Below are positions 52,869 to 63,498 of a stretch of 64,000 bases of DNA, in pieces (within the stretch, counting starts at the first letter, position 1; each line of letters opens with the position of its first letter). The notes beneath the pieces are model-generated. The model had not been told where the DNA came from. It searched no databases and was given only the letters and a program-made list of their open reading frames with translations. Both the position numbers and the translations under genes were made by a program. Where the stretch lies: positions 1 through 64,000 of the forward strand of contig JBFLYN010000012.1 in assembly GCA_040756655.1 (NCBI GenBank), in the 5' to 3' direction. The stretch comes from JBFLYN01 sp040756655. Lineage in GTDB: Bacteria > Bacillota > Sulfobacillia > UBA8153.

Positions 52869-53345
52869 CTAGGCCAAGACCTGGTCCAATATGCTGCTTG
52901 CGTCAGTCTCCTTGATACCCTTGGCCAGCACCAGTTCGGATAGCAGGATCTGCCTGGCGCTGTCCAGCATCTTGCGCTCGCCGGTGGAAAGCCCCTTTTC
53001 ACGATCCCTCTGGAACAGGTTCCTCACCACTTCAGCTACTTCGTAGATGTCTCCCGACTTGATCTTTTCGAGGTTGGCCCGGTACCGGCGGTTCCAATTG
53101 GTAGACATCTTGGTGCGGTCGGCCCTCAGGACGTCGAACACCTCTTCGACCTCTGCTTCGGTGATGACCCTGCGCAGGCCGATTTCCGTCACGTTATGAG
53201 TTGGAATCATCACGCGCATATCACCAATGGGCAGTCGCATTATATAGTACTGCTTGCGCTCGCCCAGGACTTCCTTTTCCTCTATGGCTTCGATGATCCC
53301 CGCACCGTGCATAGGGTAGACAACCTTATCTCCGATGTTGAACAT
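52869..53345 (-). CDS. carD: CarD-family transcription regulator (CdnL-like)
   Basis: CarD binds the RNA polymerase beta subunit and stabilises open complexes, notably at rRNA promoters. The 158 residues show the Tudor-like RNAP-interaction domain (MFNIGDKVVYPMHGAGIIEA, YYIMRLPIGDMRVMIP) and a C-terminal helical domain with NWNRRYRANLEKIKSGDIYE, containing the conserved Trp-Arg pair. ATG at 53345 has GGAGG upstream; the longer frame reads through the promoter. Single-gene unit with its own promoter and terminator. Confidence 0.94.
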   Translation of the reverse strand: MFNIGDKVVYPMHGAGIIEAIEEKEVLGERKQYYIMRLPIGDMRVMIPTHNVTEIGLRRVITEAEVEEVFDVLRADRTKMSTNWNRRYRANLEKIKSGDIYEVAEVVRNLFQRDREKGLSTGERKMLDSARQILLSELVLAKGIKETDASSILDQVLA

Positions 53346-53364
53346 CACGAGAGCCTCCTCGACA

Positions 53365-53405
53365 TATCCTAATTTTAGGATAACACTGGCGGGCTCCGCT
53401 GTCAA
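53365..53405 (-). promoter_or_regulatory. carD promoter with 18-bp palindrome
   Basis: On the minus strand TTGACA (53400-53405) and TATCCT (53377-53382) are 17 bases apart. The -10 is the first arm of a perfect palindrome, TATCCTAA-TT-TTAGGATA on the plus strand (53365-53382), which covers the -10 to the probable start site. A related sequence stands at the rpmG promoter. Confidence 0.8.
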
Positions 53406-53583
53406 GAAATTTGATATTATATCACGGTCATCCGAACAATGTCAACGACTGAGTTGGACTTTTTCGTGAAAAGCACCCTGCTTCTCTTTGGTGGCCGATG
53501 CCGGCCGGCCCGTTGGTCCTAGTCCAGGACTCAAGACTGGCCACACCTAGCCTAGTTAAGACTTAGAGCAGGGATCCTCTTCG

Positions 53584-53612
53584 CTTGACTGCCCCGGCAA
53601 AGTCGTATAGAA
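53584..53612 (+). promoter_or_regulatory. sigma-A promoter of tRNA-Ala
   Basis: TTGACT (53584-53589) and TAGAAT (53607-53612) are 17 bases apart, 36 bases before tRNA-Ala. The rest of the 53406-53648 gap shows no gene or clear repeat. Confidence 0.75.
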
Positions 53613-53648
53613 TGTGATTGCCGTAAGGAGCTAGGAAAGAACACATGT

Positions 53649-53723
53649 GGGCGTGTGGCTCAGTGGGAGAGCATTCGGTTCGCATCCGAAAGGCCGCGGG
53701 TTCGAATCCCGCCACGTCCACCA
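53649..53723 (+). tRNA. tRNA-Ala (CGC anticodon)
   Basis: 75 bases: acceptor GGGCGTG paired with CACGTCC (one G-T), anticodon stem TTCGG/CCGAA around TTCGCAT (anticodon CGC), T arm GGGTTCGAATCCC, A discriminator and encoded CCA. Confidence 0.95.
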
Positions 53724-53762
53724 TTTCTTTTCCCCAGGTTAGAGTCTCCGGGAGGTAAGATC

Positions 53763-54164
53763 GTGGTCAAAGACTTGCTCTGCGATGGGTTCCAGGAAAC
53801 TGTGGGGCAGTTTCTGATCCGGCACCGCAGCGTACTTGACGTCATGTCCAAGATGCAGGAAGCCACGGCACGGGTGAACCGGGCCGTGACCAAGTCGGTG
53901 ACCAGTTGCGGATGCGTAGAGATTAGTGCCTCCAAACAGCGAGTCCCCTCCAGCCTTACTTCGTTAAGCGAAGTCCGAGACTACATGGCTACCCACCTGA
54001 GCGGCCAGATGTGCGAGCATTGCCGCGAGGTCCTGGAAAGCGAGATCGGAGGAGCCCTATTCTACCTGACTGCGCTGTGTAATATCGCCGGCCTTGACCT
54101 GCACGAAGTCCTTTTGAAAGAACACACCAAGCTCCAAACCCTCGGGGTGTTCAACCTCTCATAG
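53763..54164 (+). CDS. conserved Cys-containing protein of unknown function
   Basis: The 133-residue product is mostly helical in appearance: FQETVGQFLIRHRSVLDVMS, then SKMQEATARVNRAVTKS, a TSCGC site (Cys49, Cys51), then CEHC (Cys84, Cys87) and a C-terminal hydrophobic helix region. The four Cys could form a metal site. It resembles a small family seen next to radA in Clostridia (sometimes labelled DUF1573, which I cannot verify); function is unknown. The GTG at 53763 with GGGAGG upstream is preferred to the longer frame that runs through tRNA-Ala. It converges with radA, 8 bases apart. Confidence 0.75.
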   Translation: MVKDLLCDGFQETVGQFLIRHRSVLDVMSKMQEATARVNRAVTKSVTSCGCVEISASKQRVPSSLTSLSEVRDYMATHLSGQMCEHCREVLESEIGGALFYLTALCNIAGLDLHEVLLKEHTKLQTLGVFNLS

Positions 54165-54172
54165 GCTTTCCG

Positions 54173-55519
54173 TTATGTCACTCCCAGTTCGGCCAGTGCC
54201 TGGTCAACGTTGTCCACACCCCGGACTTCCATACCTGCCACCGACAACTTGCGGGCTCCGGACGCCGGAAGCAGGATGCGGCCGAATCCTAGTTTGGCGG
54301 CCTCCCTGGCCCGCTGTTCCAGGCCGCTGACTAGCCGGATCTCGCCCGTGAGCCCGACTTCTCCAGCCACCACCACCTGGGGATCGACACACGCATCCCG
54401 GTAGCTGGAAGCCAAGGCCAGTATGATCCCAAGGTCGGCGGCAGGCTCGTCAAGACGTACGCCTCCCGAAACCTTAACGTAGGCATCCGAGCTGCCCAGG
54501 TTCATTCCGACCTTCCGCTCCAACACCGCCAGGAGCAGTGCCACCCGGTTTTGGTCCACCCCCGAAACTGTGCGCCTGGGCGTCCCGAAGGTGGCCGGGG
54601 CCACGAGAGCCTGTACCTCAACTAGGAGCGGCCGGGTGCCCTCCATGGCGGCGACTACCACTGAACCCGGCGCTCCGCCCGGACGCTCGGCCAATAGCAC
54701 CTGGGAAGGGTTCAGGACATCTATCAGCCCTTGGCCGGTCATCTCGAACACCCCCAGCTCGCTGGTGGAGCCGAACCGGTTTTTCACCGCGCGCAAGAGC
54801 CGGTAGACGTGATGGCGTTCTCCTTCGAAGTACAGAACGGTGTCGACGATGTGCTCCAGCACCCGCGGCCCTGCCAGATCGCCGGACTTAGTTACGTGGC
54901 CGACCAAAAATACGACGAGGTCCTGGGACTTGGCCACTTGCAGCACTCGGGCTGCGCACTCCCGTACCTGTCCCACGCTCCCCGGGGCCGAGACCAGCCT
55001 GTGATCGAACATGGTTTGCACCGAGTCAATGATGGCCAGGTCCGGTCTCTGTTCCTGTAAAGCGCCCTCCACAACCTCGACGGATGTTTCGGCCATCACC
55101 AGGATGCCTTCGCCGGTTCCTATCCTCGCCGCCCGCCTGGCGATTTGCCGGGCCGATTCCTCGCCGGAGATGTACAGGACCTTCCGGCCCATGGCCGCCA
55201 CAGCGCCTGCTGCCTGGAGCAGGAGCGTGGATTTGCCGATGCCGGGGTCGCCGCCGATGAGCACCACCGACCCGGGCACGGCGCCTCCTCCTAGCACCCG
55301 GTCCAGCTCAGTGCTGCCGGTGGATATCCGAGCATCAGCCTCGTCCCCAAGTTCACTCAACTTCCCGGGTTCTGCCCGGGCGGCAGCCCGGGCCGGCAAT
55401 ACTGCAGCTTCTTCCACCATGGTCCCCCAGCCCTGGCAGTGAGGACAGCGTCCCATCCAGGCACTGCTCTCGTAGCCACACGACTGGCAGACAATCCTGG
55501 CCCGCGCGCGGTTACCCAT
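54173..55519 (-). CDS. radA: DNA repair protein RadA (Sms)
   Basis: RadA promotes branch migration in recombinational repair. The 448 residues show an N-terminal zinc finger (CQSCG ... CPHC, Cys11/14/25/28), a RecA-like core with Walker A GGDPGIGKSTLLLQ, the family-specific KNRFGSTSELGVFEM and a C-terminal Lon-protease-like domain. ATG at 55519 with GAGGAGAG upstream. It follows clpC, the usual Bacillota order. Confidence 0.96.
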   Translation of the reverse strand: MGNRARARIVCQSCGYESSAWMGRCPHCQGWGTMVEEAAVLPARAAARAEPGKLSELGDEADARISTGSTELDRVLGGGAVPGSVVLIGGDPGIGKSTLLLQAAGAVAAMGRKVLYISGEESARQIARRAARIGTGEGILVMAETSVEVVEGALQEQRPDLAIIDSVQTMFDHRLVSAPGSVGQVRECAARVLQVAKSQDLVVFLVGHVTKSGDLAGPRVLEHIVDTVLYFEGERHHVYRLLRAVKNRFGSTSELGVFEMTGQGLIDVLNPSQVLLAERPGGAPGSVVVAAMEGTRPLLVEVQALVAPATFGTPRRTVSGVDQNRVALLLAVLERKVGMNLGSSDAYVKVSGGVRLDEPAADLGIILALASSYRDACVDPQVVVAGEVGLTGEIRLVSGLEQRAREAAKLGFGRILLPASGARKLSVAGMEVRGVDNVDQALAELGVT

Positions 55520-55615
55520 GCTCTCTCCTCTTTCCATAAGGCATCACGGTTGCAAAAGATTCCCGCCGCCTGCCGAGGATTCCTGCGGCGGCGGCGGGTT
55601 GACCGGTCCTGGGTG

Positions 55616-58048
<2,433 letters not shown>

Positions 58049-58064
58049 TGAGTGTACACCTCCT

Positions 58065-59129
58065 CTAACTCGTTGCCAACATCTTCCTGATCAGGTCTGC
58101 TCGCACGGCGTCCCGTTGCAGCGGGTCCAGTGGCATCTGGGCACGGCGCTGCAGGAAAGAGGCGCGAGTAGCCACGATCATCTCGTTCAATACCGGGGTG
58201 GGCACCCCGGGTAATAGGCCCAGGTCAACTCCGAGCCGCACATCTGACCAAAGCTTGATGGCCTCTTCCGATGAGATCACATGGGCGTTGGTGAGGATGC
58301 CGTACGCACGGCCCACCCGGTCCGATACCTGGAGCGCTGCGTCTTTCACCAGGGCCTCTCGGGTGTGACGTTCCTGGTCGATGACCTGCTTGGCAACACC
58401 CAGGAGACTCCGCACCACTTCCTCCTCGGACTGCCCAAGGGTGACCTGGTTAGATATCTGGAACAGGTTTCCCGAAGCTTGTGTTCCCTCGCCGTACATC
58501 CCCCGGACCACCAATCCCAGCTTGTTAGTGGCCCCCAGGACCCGTCCCGCTGCGTCAGTCATGACCAGCCCGGGCAGGTGTAACATCACCGATGCTCTGA
58601 GCCCGGTACCGACGTTTGTGGGGCAGCACGTAAGATAACCCCTCGACCCGGAGAACGCATAGGGCAAGTGCTCCTCGAAGGAGTCGTCAAGACCGCTGGC
58701 AGCCACCCATGCTTCCTCCAGCTGCAGCCCGGGAAAGAGACACTGGATCCTAAGGTGGTCCTCTTCGTTCACCATGATGCTGGCACTCTCATCCTCCTTC
58801 AAAACCAGTGCTCGCCCCCAGGGCTCGCTGATGTGCTGGGGACTTACCAAGTGCTTTTCCACCAGCACTTTGCGATCCAAGGCAGGCATGCTGTCCAGGG
58901 GGTAGGTATCCAGCTTCCCCCAACCGCGCCCGCTGTTGATGGACGCAACCGCCCGCGATACATCGGACACCACCTGGTTTAGACCATCTACCGGCAGAAG
59001 GTGAGGAAATGGCACTCCGGCCAGATTCCGGGCCAAGCGCACCCGGGTCGATATGACTATGTCCGCCTCCGGCCCAGAACCGCTGGTCCAGCCGGAAGCG
59101 GCTCGCTGCAAGACCTTGTCCAGTGGCAT
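58065..59129 (-). CDS. mcsB: protein arginine kinase McsB
   Basis: McsB phosphorylates arginines, marking proteins for ClpCP. The 354 residues resemble phosphagen kinases: ISTRVRLARNLAGVPFPH, SIMVNEEDHLRIQCLFPG (catalytic Glu-x-His region), and the Cys-containing YLTCCPTNVGTGLRASVMLH. ATG with GGAGGAG upstream. It lies between mcsA and clpC as in Bacillus. Confidence 0.96.
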   Translation of the reverse strand: MPLDKVLQRAASGWTSGSGPEADIVISTRVRLARNLAGVPFPHLLPVDGLNQVVSDVSRAVASINSGRGWGKLDTYPLDSMPALDRKVLVEKHLVSPQHISEPWGRALVLKEDESASIMVNEEDHLRIQCLFPGLQLEEAWVAASGLDDSFEEHLPYAFSGSRGYLTCCPTNVGTGLRASVMLHLPGLVMTDAAGRVLGATNKLGLVVRGMYGEGTQASGNLFQISNQVTLGQSEEEVVRSLLGVAKQVIDQERHTREALVKDAALQVSDRVGRAYGILTNAHVISSEEAIKLWSDVRLGVDLGLLPGVPTPVLNEMIVATRASFLQRRAQMPLDPLQRDAVRADLIRKMLATS

Positions 59130-59141
59130 GCCGTCTCCTCC

Positions 59142-59663
59142 TCACTTCTCCCCAGTTGACTCCTGCTTCTCCAGGAGCCGGATGCGGTCGCGGAGCTGGG
59201 CAGCTTTCTCGTACGCCTCCTGGCGGACGGCCAACTCCAGCTGTCTTCTAAGGCCATCGATTTCCTTTTTCACATGCAGCCCCGCAGCGGCCCGCCTGGG
59301 GCTTTTCCCCACGTGTTCCGAAGACCCCTGGATGCGCCTGAGCACCGCATCCAGCCGGTCGCCGAACACCTCGTAGCAGTCACTGCAGCCCAGTCGCCCC
59401 ACGCGTGCGAAGTCCGAATAGGTAAAGTTACAGGTGGCACACCGGACTCCAGTAGGTGCAGGCAGCGACCGCCCTCTTCGTTCTTCATCGTCGAGAAGCG
59501 CCGATAACAGGTTATTTATGGAAAACATGGGGTTTAGGAAGACCCCCAAATCGCCCTGTTCACGAGCACACTGCTGGCACAGGTCATGTTCGACCTTTTC
59601 GTTGTTTACGACTTTGGTCACATGAACCGTAGCCGGGCGCTTTCCGCAGAGTTCACACAGCAA
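59142..59663 (-). CDS. mcsA: McsA, activator of McsB, UVR-domain zinc protein
   Basis: McsA activates McsB. The 173 residues show four Cys pairs (CELC, CQQC, CATC, CSDC) likely binding zinc, followed by a C-terminal UVR motif (LRRQLELAVRQEAYEKAAQL). TTG start with AGGGGG upstream. It lies 16 bases after ctsR and 12 before mcsB. Confidence 0.95.
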   Translation of the reverse strand: MLCELCGKRPATVHVTKVVNNEKVEHDLCQQCAREQGDLGVFLNPMFSINNLLSALLDDEERRGRSLPAPTGVRCATCNFTYSDFARVGRLGCSDCYEVFGDRLDAVLRRIQGSSEHVGKSPRRAAAGLHVKKEIDGLRRQLELAVRQEAYEKAAQLRDRIRLLEKQESTGEK

Positions 59664-59679
59664 CTATCATTCCCCCTGT

Positions 59680-60138
59680 TCAGGAATACTTCAAGAGCGC
59701 CGTGAGCATCGCCCTGAAAAGCGCGGCCCGTAACACATCCCTCTCGGGGAGGCTCACCTTAAGAATACTCCTGGCCATAGCGGCACTCATGAGTGCCGCT
59801 TCCCTTCCGGTAAGCCAGCCGGCTTCCTCCAGCCAGGCGATGCGGTGCAGTGCAGCATCCTGACTTAGCGTGGGAACCAGTACCCATTTCGGAACTGGGT
59901 TGCCTGACTCCAGGGTCAGCCGGTTGATGCGGATGTACCCGCCGCCCCCGCGCCGGCTTTCCACCAGGTACCCGCGCTCCGGGGTGAACCTGGTTTCCAG
60001 CACGTAGTTAATCTGCGATGGCACACAGCCCAGCTTCTCGGCCAGGAGGTTGCGCTGGATGTCAATGGTGCCATCCCCGGCCTGGTCCAAGAGATCCTTA
60101 ATATACTGTTCAATGTAGTCAGAGAGGTTTCTGCTCAA
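59680..60138 (-). CDS. ctsR: CtsR heat-shock repressor
   Basis: CtsR represses class III heat-shock genes and is removed by McsB and ClpC. The 152 residues include RNLSDYIEQYIKDLLDQAG, the winged-helix recognition region (QRNLLAEKLGCVPSQINYVL) and the glycine-rich ESRRGGGGYIRINRL. I chose the TTG at 60138, with AAGGTGGG upstream, giving MSRNLSD; a GTG three codons earlier is in frame. It heads ctsR-mcsA-mcsB-clpC and has a CtsR box at its promoter. Confidence 0.95.
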   Translation of the reverse strand: MSRNLSDYIEQYIKDLLDQAGDGTIDIQRNLLAEKLGCVPSQINYVLETRFTPERGYLVESRRGGGGYIRINRLTLESGNPVPKWVLVPTLSQDAALHRIAWLEEAGWLTGREAALMSAAMARSILKVSLPERDVLRAALFRAMLTALLKYS

Positions 60139-60161
60139 GGTGCCCACCTTCGGTCTTGAAC

Positions 60162-60178
60162 TTTGACTAACTTTGACC
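60162..60178 (-). promoter_or_regulatory. CtsR operator
   Basis: GGTCAAA-GTT-AGTCAAA on the minus strand matches the heptad direct repeat of the CtsR box (RGTCAAA spaced by three). It sits at the expected transcription start of ctsR, so it should give autoregulation. Confidence 0.9.
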
Positions 60179-60188
60179 TTCCGGGTAT

Positions 60189-60217
60189 ATTATACCAGCC
60201 CCCCAACCAGCTCGCAA
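60189..60217 (-). promoter_or_regulatory. sigma-A promoter of the ctsR operon
   Basis: TTGCGA (60212-60217) and TATAAT (60189-60194) are 17 bases apart on the minus strand, directly upstream of the CtsR box. It begins within 5 bases of the end of the preceding methyltransferase gene. Confidence 0.75.
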
Positions 60218-60221
60218 TACC

Positions 60222-61397
60222 CTAAAGGACCTCCATGATGAGACACTTAAGGTATGAGGACTCAGGCACGGCGGGCAAGACTGGATGATCGGGCGGCGGG
60301 CTACGCCTTTCCAGGAGCCTGAGCTGACGTCCAGCGTCAGTGGCCGCGTCCACCAAGAGCTTGATGAAAGTTTCCTCGTCCAAGGGATACGAGCAAGAGC
60401 AGCTGACCAGGATCCCACCAGATGGCACCAGTTTCATGCCCCTCAAGTTAATCTCCTTGTATCCCCGCAGTGCGCCCGGGAGCGCGCTCCGGGAGCGGGC
60501 GAATGCGGGGGGATCGAGGATTACCACATCGTAGCTGACCTTCTGCTTCTCCAAAGACCTCAACTTATCAAAGACGTTGCCCGGCTGGAAGGAACAGGTT
60601 CTGGCCACTCCATTGGCCATAGCATTGGCCCGGGCCACGTCCAGGGCCGGTTCCGCCAGATCGATGCCGGTGACCTCCCGGGCGCCTCCCCGGGCGGCCT
60701 GGATGGCAAAACCACCAGTGTGGCAAAAACAGTCCAGCACCCGGGCTCCCCGGCAGTAGCCGGCCACGGCCAGCCGGTTGGCGGCCTGGTCCAGGAAATG
60801 GCCGGTCTTTTGCCCCCGCTGGATATCCACCACCAGTTTCATCCCATGCTCAACAATCTCCACCAGCGGGTCGAAGGGCTCTCCGAGAAAACCTGCCCGC
60901 TCGGGCATGCCCTCCAGCTGTCTTACGGGCGCATCGTTACGCTCATAGATGCCGACCGGGGACACCAGCTCCTGCAGGGCCGAGTAGATGGCATCCTTCC
61001 ACCGGTCTATGCCTAAGGTCAGGGTCTGGATCACCAGGATATCGCCAAACTTGTCCACAATGAGCCCGGGCAAGAAATCCCCCTCGGAGTGGACCAACCG
61101 GTACGAGGAGGCATGGCCCATGAGCCGCCGGCGGTGCTCCAGTGCCCGCTGTAGGCGCCGGGCGAAGAATCCCGCATCTATGATCTCTGGCTGGCGCGTG
61201 AGCAGGCGCACGGTGATCACCGAGGCGCTGTTGTAATAACCCGAACCCAGGTAGCGGCCTGCATGATCCAGGACGTCAACGGTGCCGCCGTCCGCGGCTC
61301 CTTCCACACTGGCGATCTCGTTCCTGTATACCCAGGGGTGCCCGGACCGGATGCGGGTGTGCTGCCCCGGGGTCAAGCGCACTACAGCACCGCTCAT
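60222..61397 (-). CDS. class I SAM-dependent rRNA methyltransferase (RlmI-like)
   Basis: The 391-residue protein has an N-terminal PUA-like domain (HPWVYRNEIASVEGAADGGTVDV) and a Rossmann methyltransferase core: VLDCFCHTGGFAIQAARGGA, GIDLAEPALDVARANA and VVILDPPAFARS, then SCSCSYPLDEETF. This matches RlmI/YccW enzymes that make m5C in 23S rRNA; the exact base is inferred from the family only. ATG overlaps the trxB stop by four bases, so the two are coupled. Confidence 0.9.
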   Translation of the reverse strand: MSGAVVRLTPGQHTRIRSGHPWVYRNEIASVEGAADGGTVDVLDHAGRYLGSGYYNSASVITVRLLTRQPEIIDAGFFARRLQRALEHRRRLMGHASSYRLVHSEGDFLPGLIVDKFGDILVIQTLTLGIDRWKDAIYSALQELVSPVGIYERNDAPVRQLEGMPERAGFLGEPFDPLVEIVEHGMKLVVDIQRGQKTGHFLDQAANRLAVAGYCRGARVLDCFCHTGGFAIQAARGGAREVTGIDLAEPALDVARANAMANGVARTCSFQPGNVFDKLRSLEKQKVSYDVVILDPPAFARSRSALPGALRGYKEINLRGMKLVPSGGILVSCSCSYPLDEETFIKLLVDAATDAGRQLRLLERRSPPPDHPVLPAVPESSYLKCLIMEVL

Positions 61398-62320
61398 GGA
61401 TGTCCCGCCAGGTAGCGCTCAACGGCCACACCGGCCACGGCGCCGTCACCAACGGCCGTAGCCACCTGCCTAAGATACTTGGCCCTTACATCCCCGGCGG
61501 CAAATACGCCGGGCAATGATGTGCTCATGTCCTCGCCCGTCAGGATGTACCCGGCCGCGTCGGTATTGACCAAATGCCTGATGAACTCACTGTTGGGGAC
61601 TTGTCCTATGTACACAAACACGCCGTCAGCCGCGTATTCCATCTCCTGGCCTGTCTTCAAGTTCCTGAGGCCCACCGCCTCTACCTTCTCGCGGCCCAGG
61701 ACGGTGGTGACCATCGAATTGCAGACAAAGGCCATCTTGGCGCTGGCAAACGCCCGGTCCTGGAGCGCCTTGGCTGCCCTTAAGGAGTCCCGGCGGTGCA
61801 CTAGTGTAACCTTGGAGGCAAACCGGGTGAGAAACAACGCTTCTTCCACGGCCGAATCACCACCGCCCACCACTACCACATGCCGGTTACGGTAGAAGGC
61901 CCCGTCGCAGGTGGCGCAGTATGAGACTCCACGTCCCCTGAACTCGGCTTCGCCGGGCACGCCGAGCGGTCTTTCTCGTGCCCCGCTGGCCACGATGAGC
62001 GCGCGCGCCGATAGAGTCCCTTCGCTGGTATGGACGTCGAACCCGTCGCCACTTTCCACCCGTTGCACGTCGGCCAGCACGGTTTCGGCACCAAATGCGC
62101 GTACCTGCTCCTCCATGCGCTGGGCAAGTTCCGGCCCCATCACTCCCCCTGGAAACCCCGGGTAGTTCTCGATGTGAGCCGTGGTAGCGGCCTGCCCACC
62201 GGGGCCGACCCTTTCCACGATTACCGTGACCAGCCCGGCGCGCCCGCAGTACAGGGCTGCCGTGAGGCCGGCGGGCCCAGCGCCGGTGATGACTACATCG
62301 GCGGACCTGTGCTTGTCCAT
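61394..62320 (-). CDS. trxB: thioredoxin reductase
   Basis: TrxB reduces thioredoxin with NADPH. The 308-residue flavoprotein has FAD site ITGAGPAGLTAALYCGRAG, NADPH site VVGGGDSAVEEALFL, the redox-active CATC in YCATCDGAFY and the C-terminal GVFAAGDVRAKYLRQVATAV FAD segment. ATG start. It is first in the unit with the RlmI-like gene and has a promoter at 62356. Confidence 0.95.
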   Translation of the reverse strand: MDKHRSADVVITGAGPAGLTAALYCGRAGLVTVIVERVGPGGQAATTAHIENYPGFPGGVMGPELAQRMEEQVRAFGAETVLADVQRVESGDGFDVHTSEGTLSARALIVASGARERPLGVPGEAEFRGRGVSYCATCDGAFYRNRHVVVVGGGDSAVEEALFLTRFASKVTLVHRRDSLRAAKALQDRAFASAKMAFVCNSMVTTVLGREKVEAVGLRNLKTGQEMEYAADGVFVYIGQVPNSEFIRHLVNTDAAGYILTGEDMSTSLPGVFAAGDVRAKYLRQVATAVGDGAVAGVAVERYLAGHP

Positions 62321-62355
62321 GTTCTACACCCTCCCCAAAACCCCGTTCGAGGAAC

Positions 62356-62364
62356 ATTATACCA
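62356..62364 (-). promoter_or_regulatory. extended -10 promoter of trxB
   Basis: On the minus strand TGGTATAAT gives the extended -10 (TG-N-TATAAT), 36 bases before the trxB ATG. No good -35 stands 17 bases further up. I see no clear promoter for the divergent SpoIID-like gene in this 141-base gap. Confidence 0.6.
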
Positions 62365-62461
62365 CAAGCTCTCTTTCCGCTTTCGCCGGGCTGGTTTTAG
62401 CCCGGCAGACGCGTGGGACACTAGGGATGGAGTGATTCTGCACATTGAGGGGAGCCGCCCT

Positions 62462-63436
62462 ATGGATCAAATGCACAGACTGTGGGAGAAGCTCAAAAAC
62501 GACCGCCGCTACTGGGCCATTGCCGCCGCCGTGGTAGTAGTGCTGGCAGCCATCACCCTGGCCCGGCCGGGAGCGCTGCTCAGGCCAGGAGTGCCAAGGG
62601 TGGTGGACCGGGATCCCATCCCGGAGCCAACGCTTCGGGTGTTCTTCCACGATACCGGCGAGATCCGCCACATGCCCATGGAGGAGTACCTGATGGGCGT
62701 AGTGGCTGCGGAAATGGATCCAAACTGGCCCCGGCAGGCCTTGGCCGCCCAGGCCATCATCGCCCGGACTTTCACCATGCGCAAGCTGGAAGCCGGGGGT
62801 GTGGCCCACCGGAACGCCGACGCCAGCACGGATCCGGAGGAGTTTCAAGCCTACGACGCCGGGCGCATCAACGATAACGTAAGAGGTGCGGTCCAGGCCA
62901 CGCGTGGGGAGATCATCACTCACCAGGGACGACCCATACTGGCCTGGTTTCATGCCAGTTCTGGCGGACGCACCGCCACCGCCGAGGAAGGCCTCGGCTT
63001 CACCGGTGAACCTACCCCTTACATCAGATCCATAAGTGACCTGGAGGAGACCGACGACATCCGGTGGTCCCGGGAATTCACCGCCGCCCAGATCATGCAG
63101 GCCGCTGCAAAACTGGGCGTACCCGGTGGCGCCCTAGAATCCATCCGGGAGGGCAAGAAGGGTCCCTCGGGCCGGCTGACCACGCTGGTCATCAACGGCC
63201 GTGAAGTACCCGCTCCTGACTTCAGGCTGGCCATTGGCAGCAGTCTCATGCGCTCAACGCTGATCGACGACATCCGCCACGACGGGAACACCGTGACCAT
63301 GCGCGGCCGGGGGTTCGGGCACGGCGTGGGCATGTCACAATGGGGTGCTTGGGTCATGGCCCAGCGCGGGAGATCAGCCGAAGAGATCGTTGGCTTCTAC
63401 TACCACAACATCCTCATCGAGCGGTTCTGGAGGTAG
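62462..63436 (+). CDS. SpoIID/LytB-domain membrane-anchored protein
   Basis: The 324-residue product begins with a cytoplasmic basic stretch and one membrane helix (WAIAAAVVVVLAAITLA, about 20-36), then the SpoIID/LytB domain: MPMEEYLMGVVAAEMDPNWP, LAAQAIIARTFTMRKLEAGG, ILAWFHASSGGRTATAEEG and RGRGFGHGVGMSQWGAWVMA. SpoIID is a lytic transglycosylase used in engulfment; paralogues modify sporulation or cell-wall peptidoglycan, and this copy is not next to spoIIIE or spoIIQ-type genes. ATG 62462 with GAGGGGAG upstream. Confidence 0.88.
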   Translation: MDQMHRLWEKLKNDRRYWAIAAAVVVVLAAITLARPGALLRPGVPRVVDRDPIPEPTLRVFFHDTGEIRHMPMEEYLMGVVAAEMDPNWPRQALAAQAIIARTFTMRKLEAGGVAHRNADASTDPEEFQAYDAGRINDNVRGAVQATRGEIITHQGRPILAWFHASSGGRTATAEEGLGFTGEPTPYIRSISDLEETDDIRWSREFTAAQIMQAAAKLGVPGGALESIREGKKGPSGRLTTLVINGREVPAPDFRLAIGSSLMRSTLIDDIRHDGNTVTMRGRGFGHGVGMSQWGAWVMAQRGRSAEEIVGFYYHNILIERFWR

Positions 63437-63445
63437 CGGCGAAAA

Positions 63446-63477
63446 CAAACAGCCCCTCTTTCCAGAGCGGCTGTTTG
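63446..63477. terminator. terminator between convergent spoIID-like and EF-G-like genes
   Basis: Nine-bp stem CAAACAGCC/GGCTGTTTG with an inner CTCT/AGAG pairing. The minus strand continues with TTTTCGCC, favouring termination of the EF-G-like gene, and the plus strand has a shorter T run. Confidence 0.7.
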
Positions 63478-63498
63478 CTTCTGGTAACCCGATCCGGC

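Noticed and set aside
53406..53583. Small RNA or riboswitch in the carD/tRNA-Ala gap
   Set aside because: Only weak, short inverted repeats are visible apart from the two promoters; nothing matching a known class.
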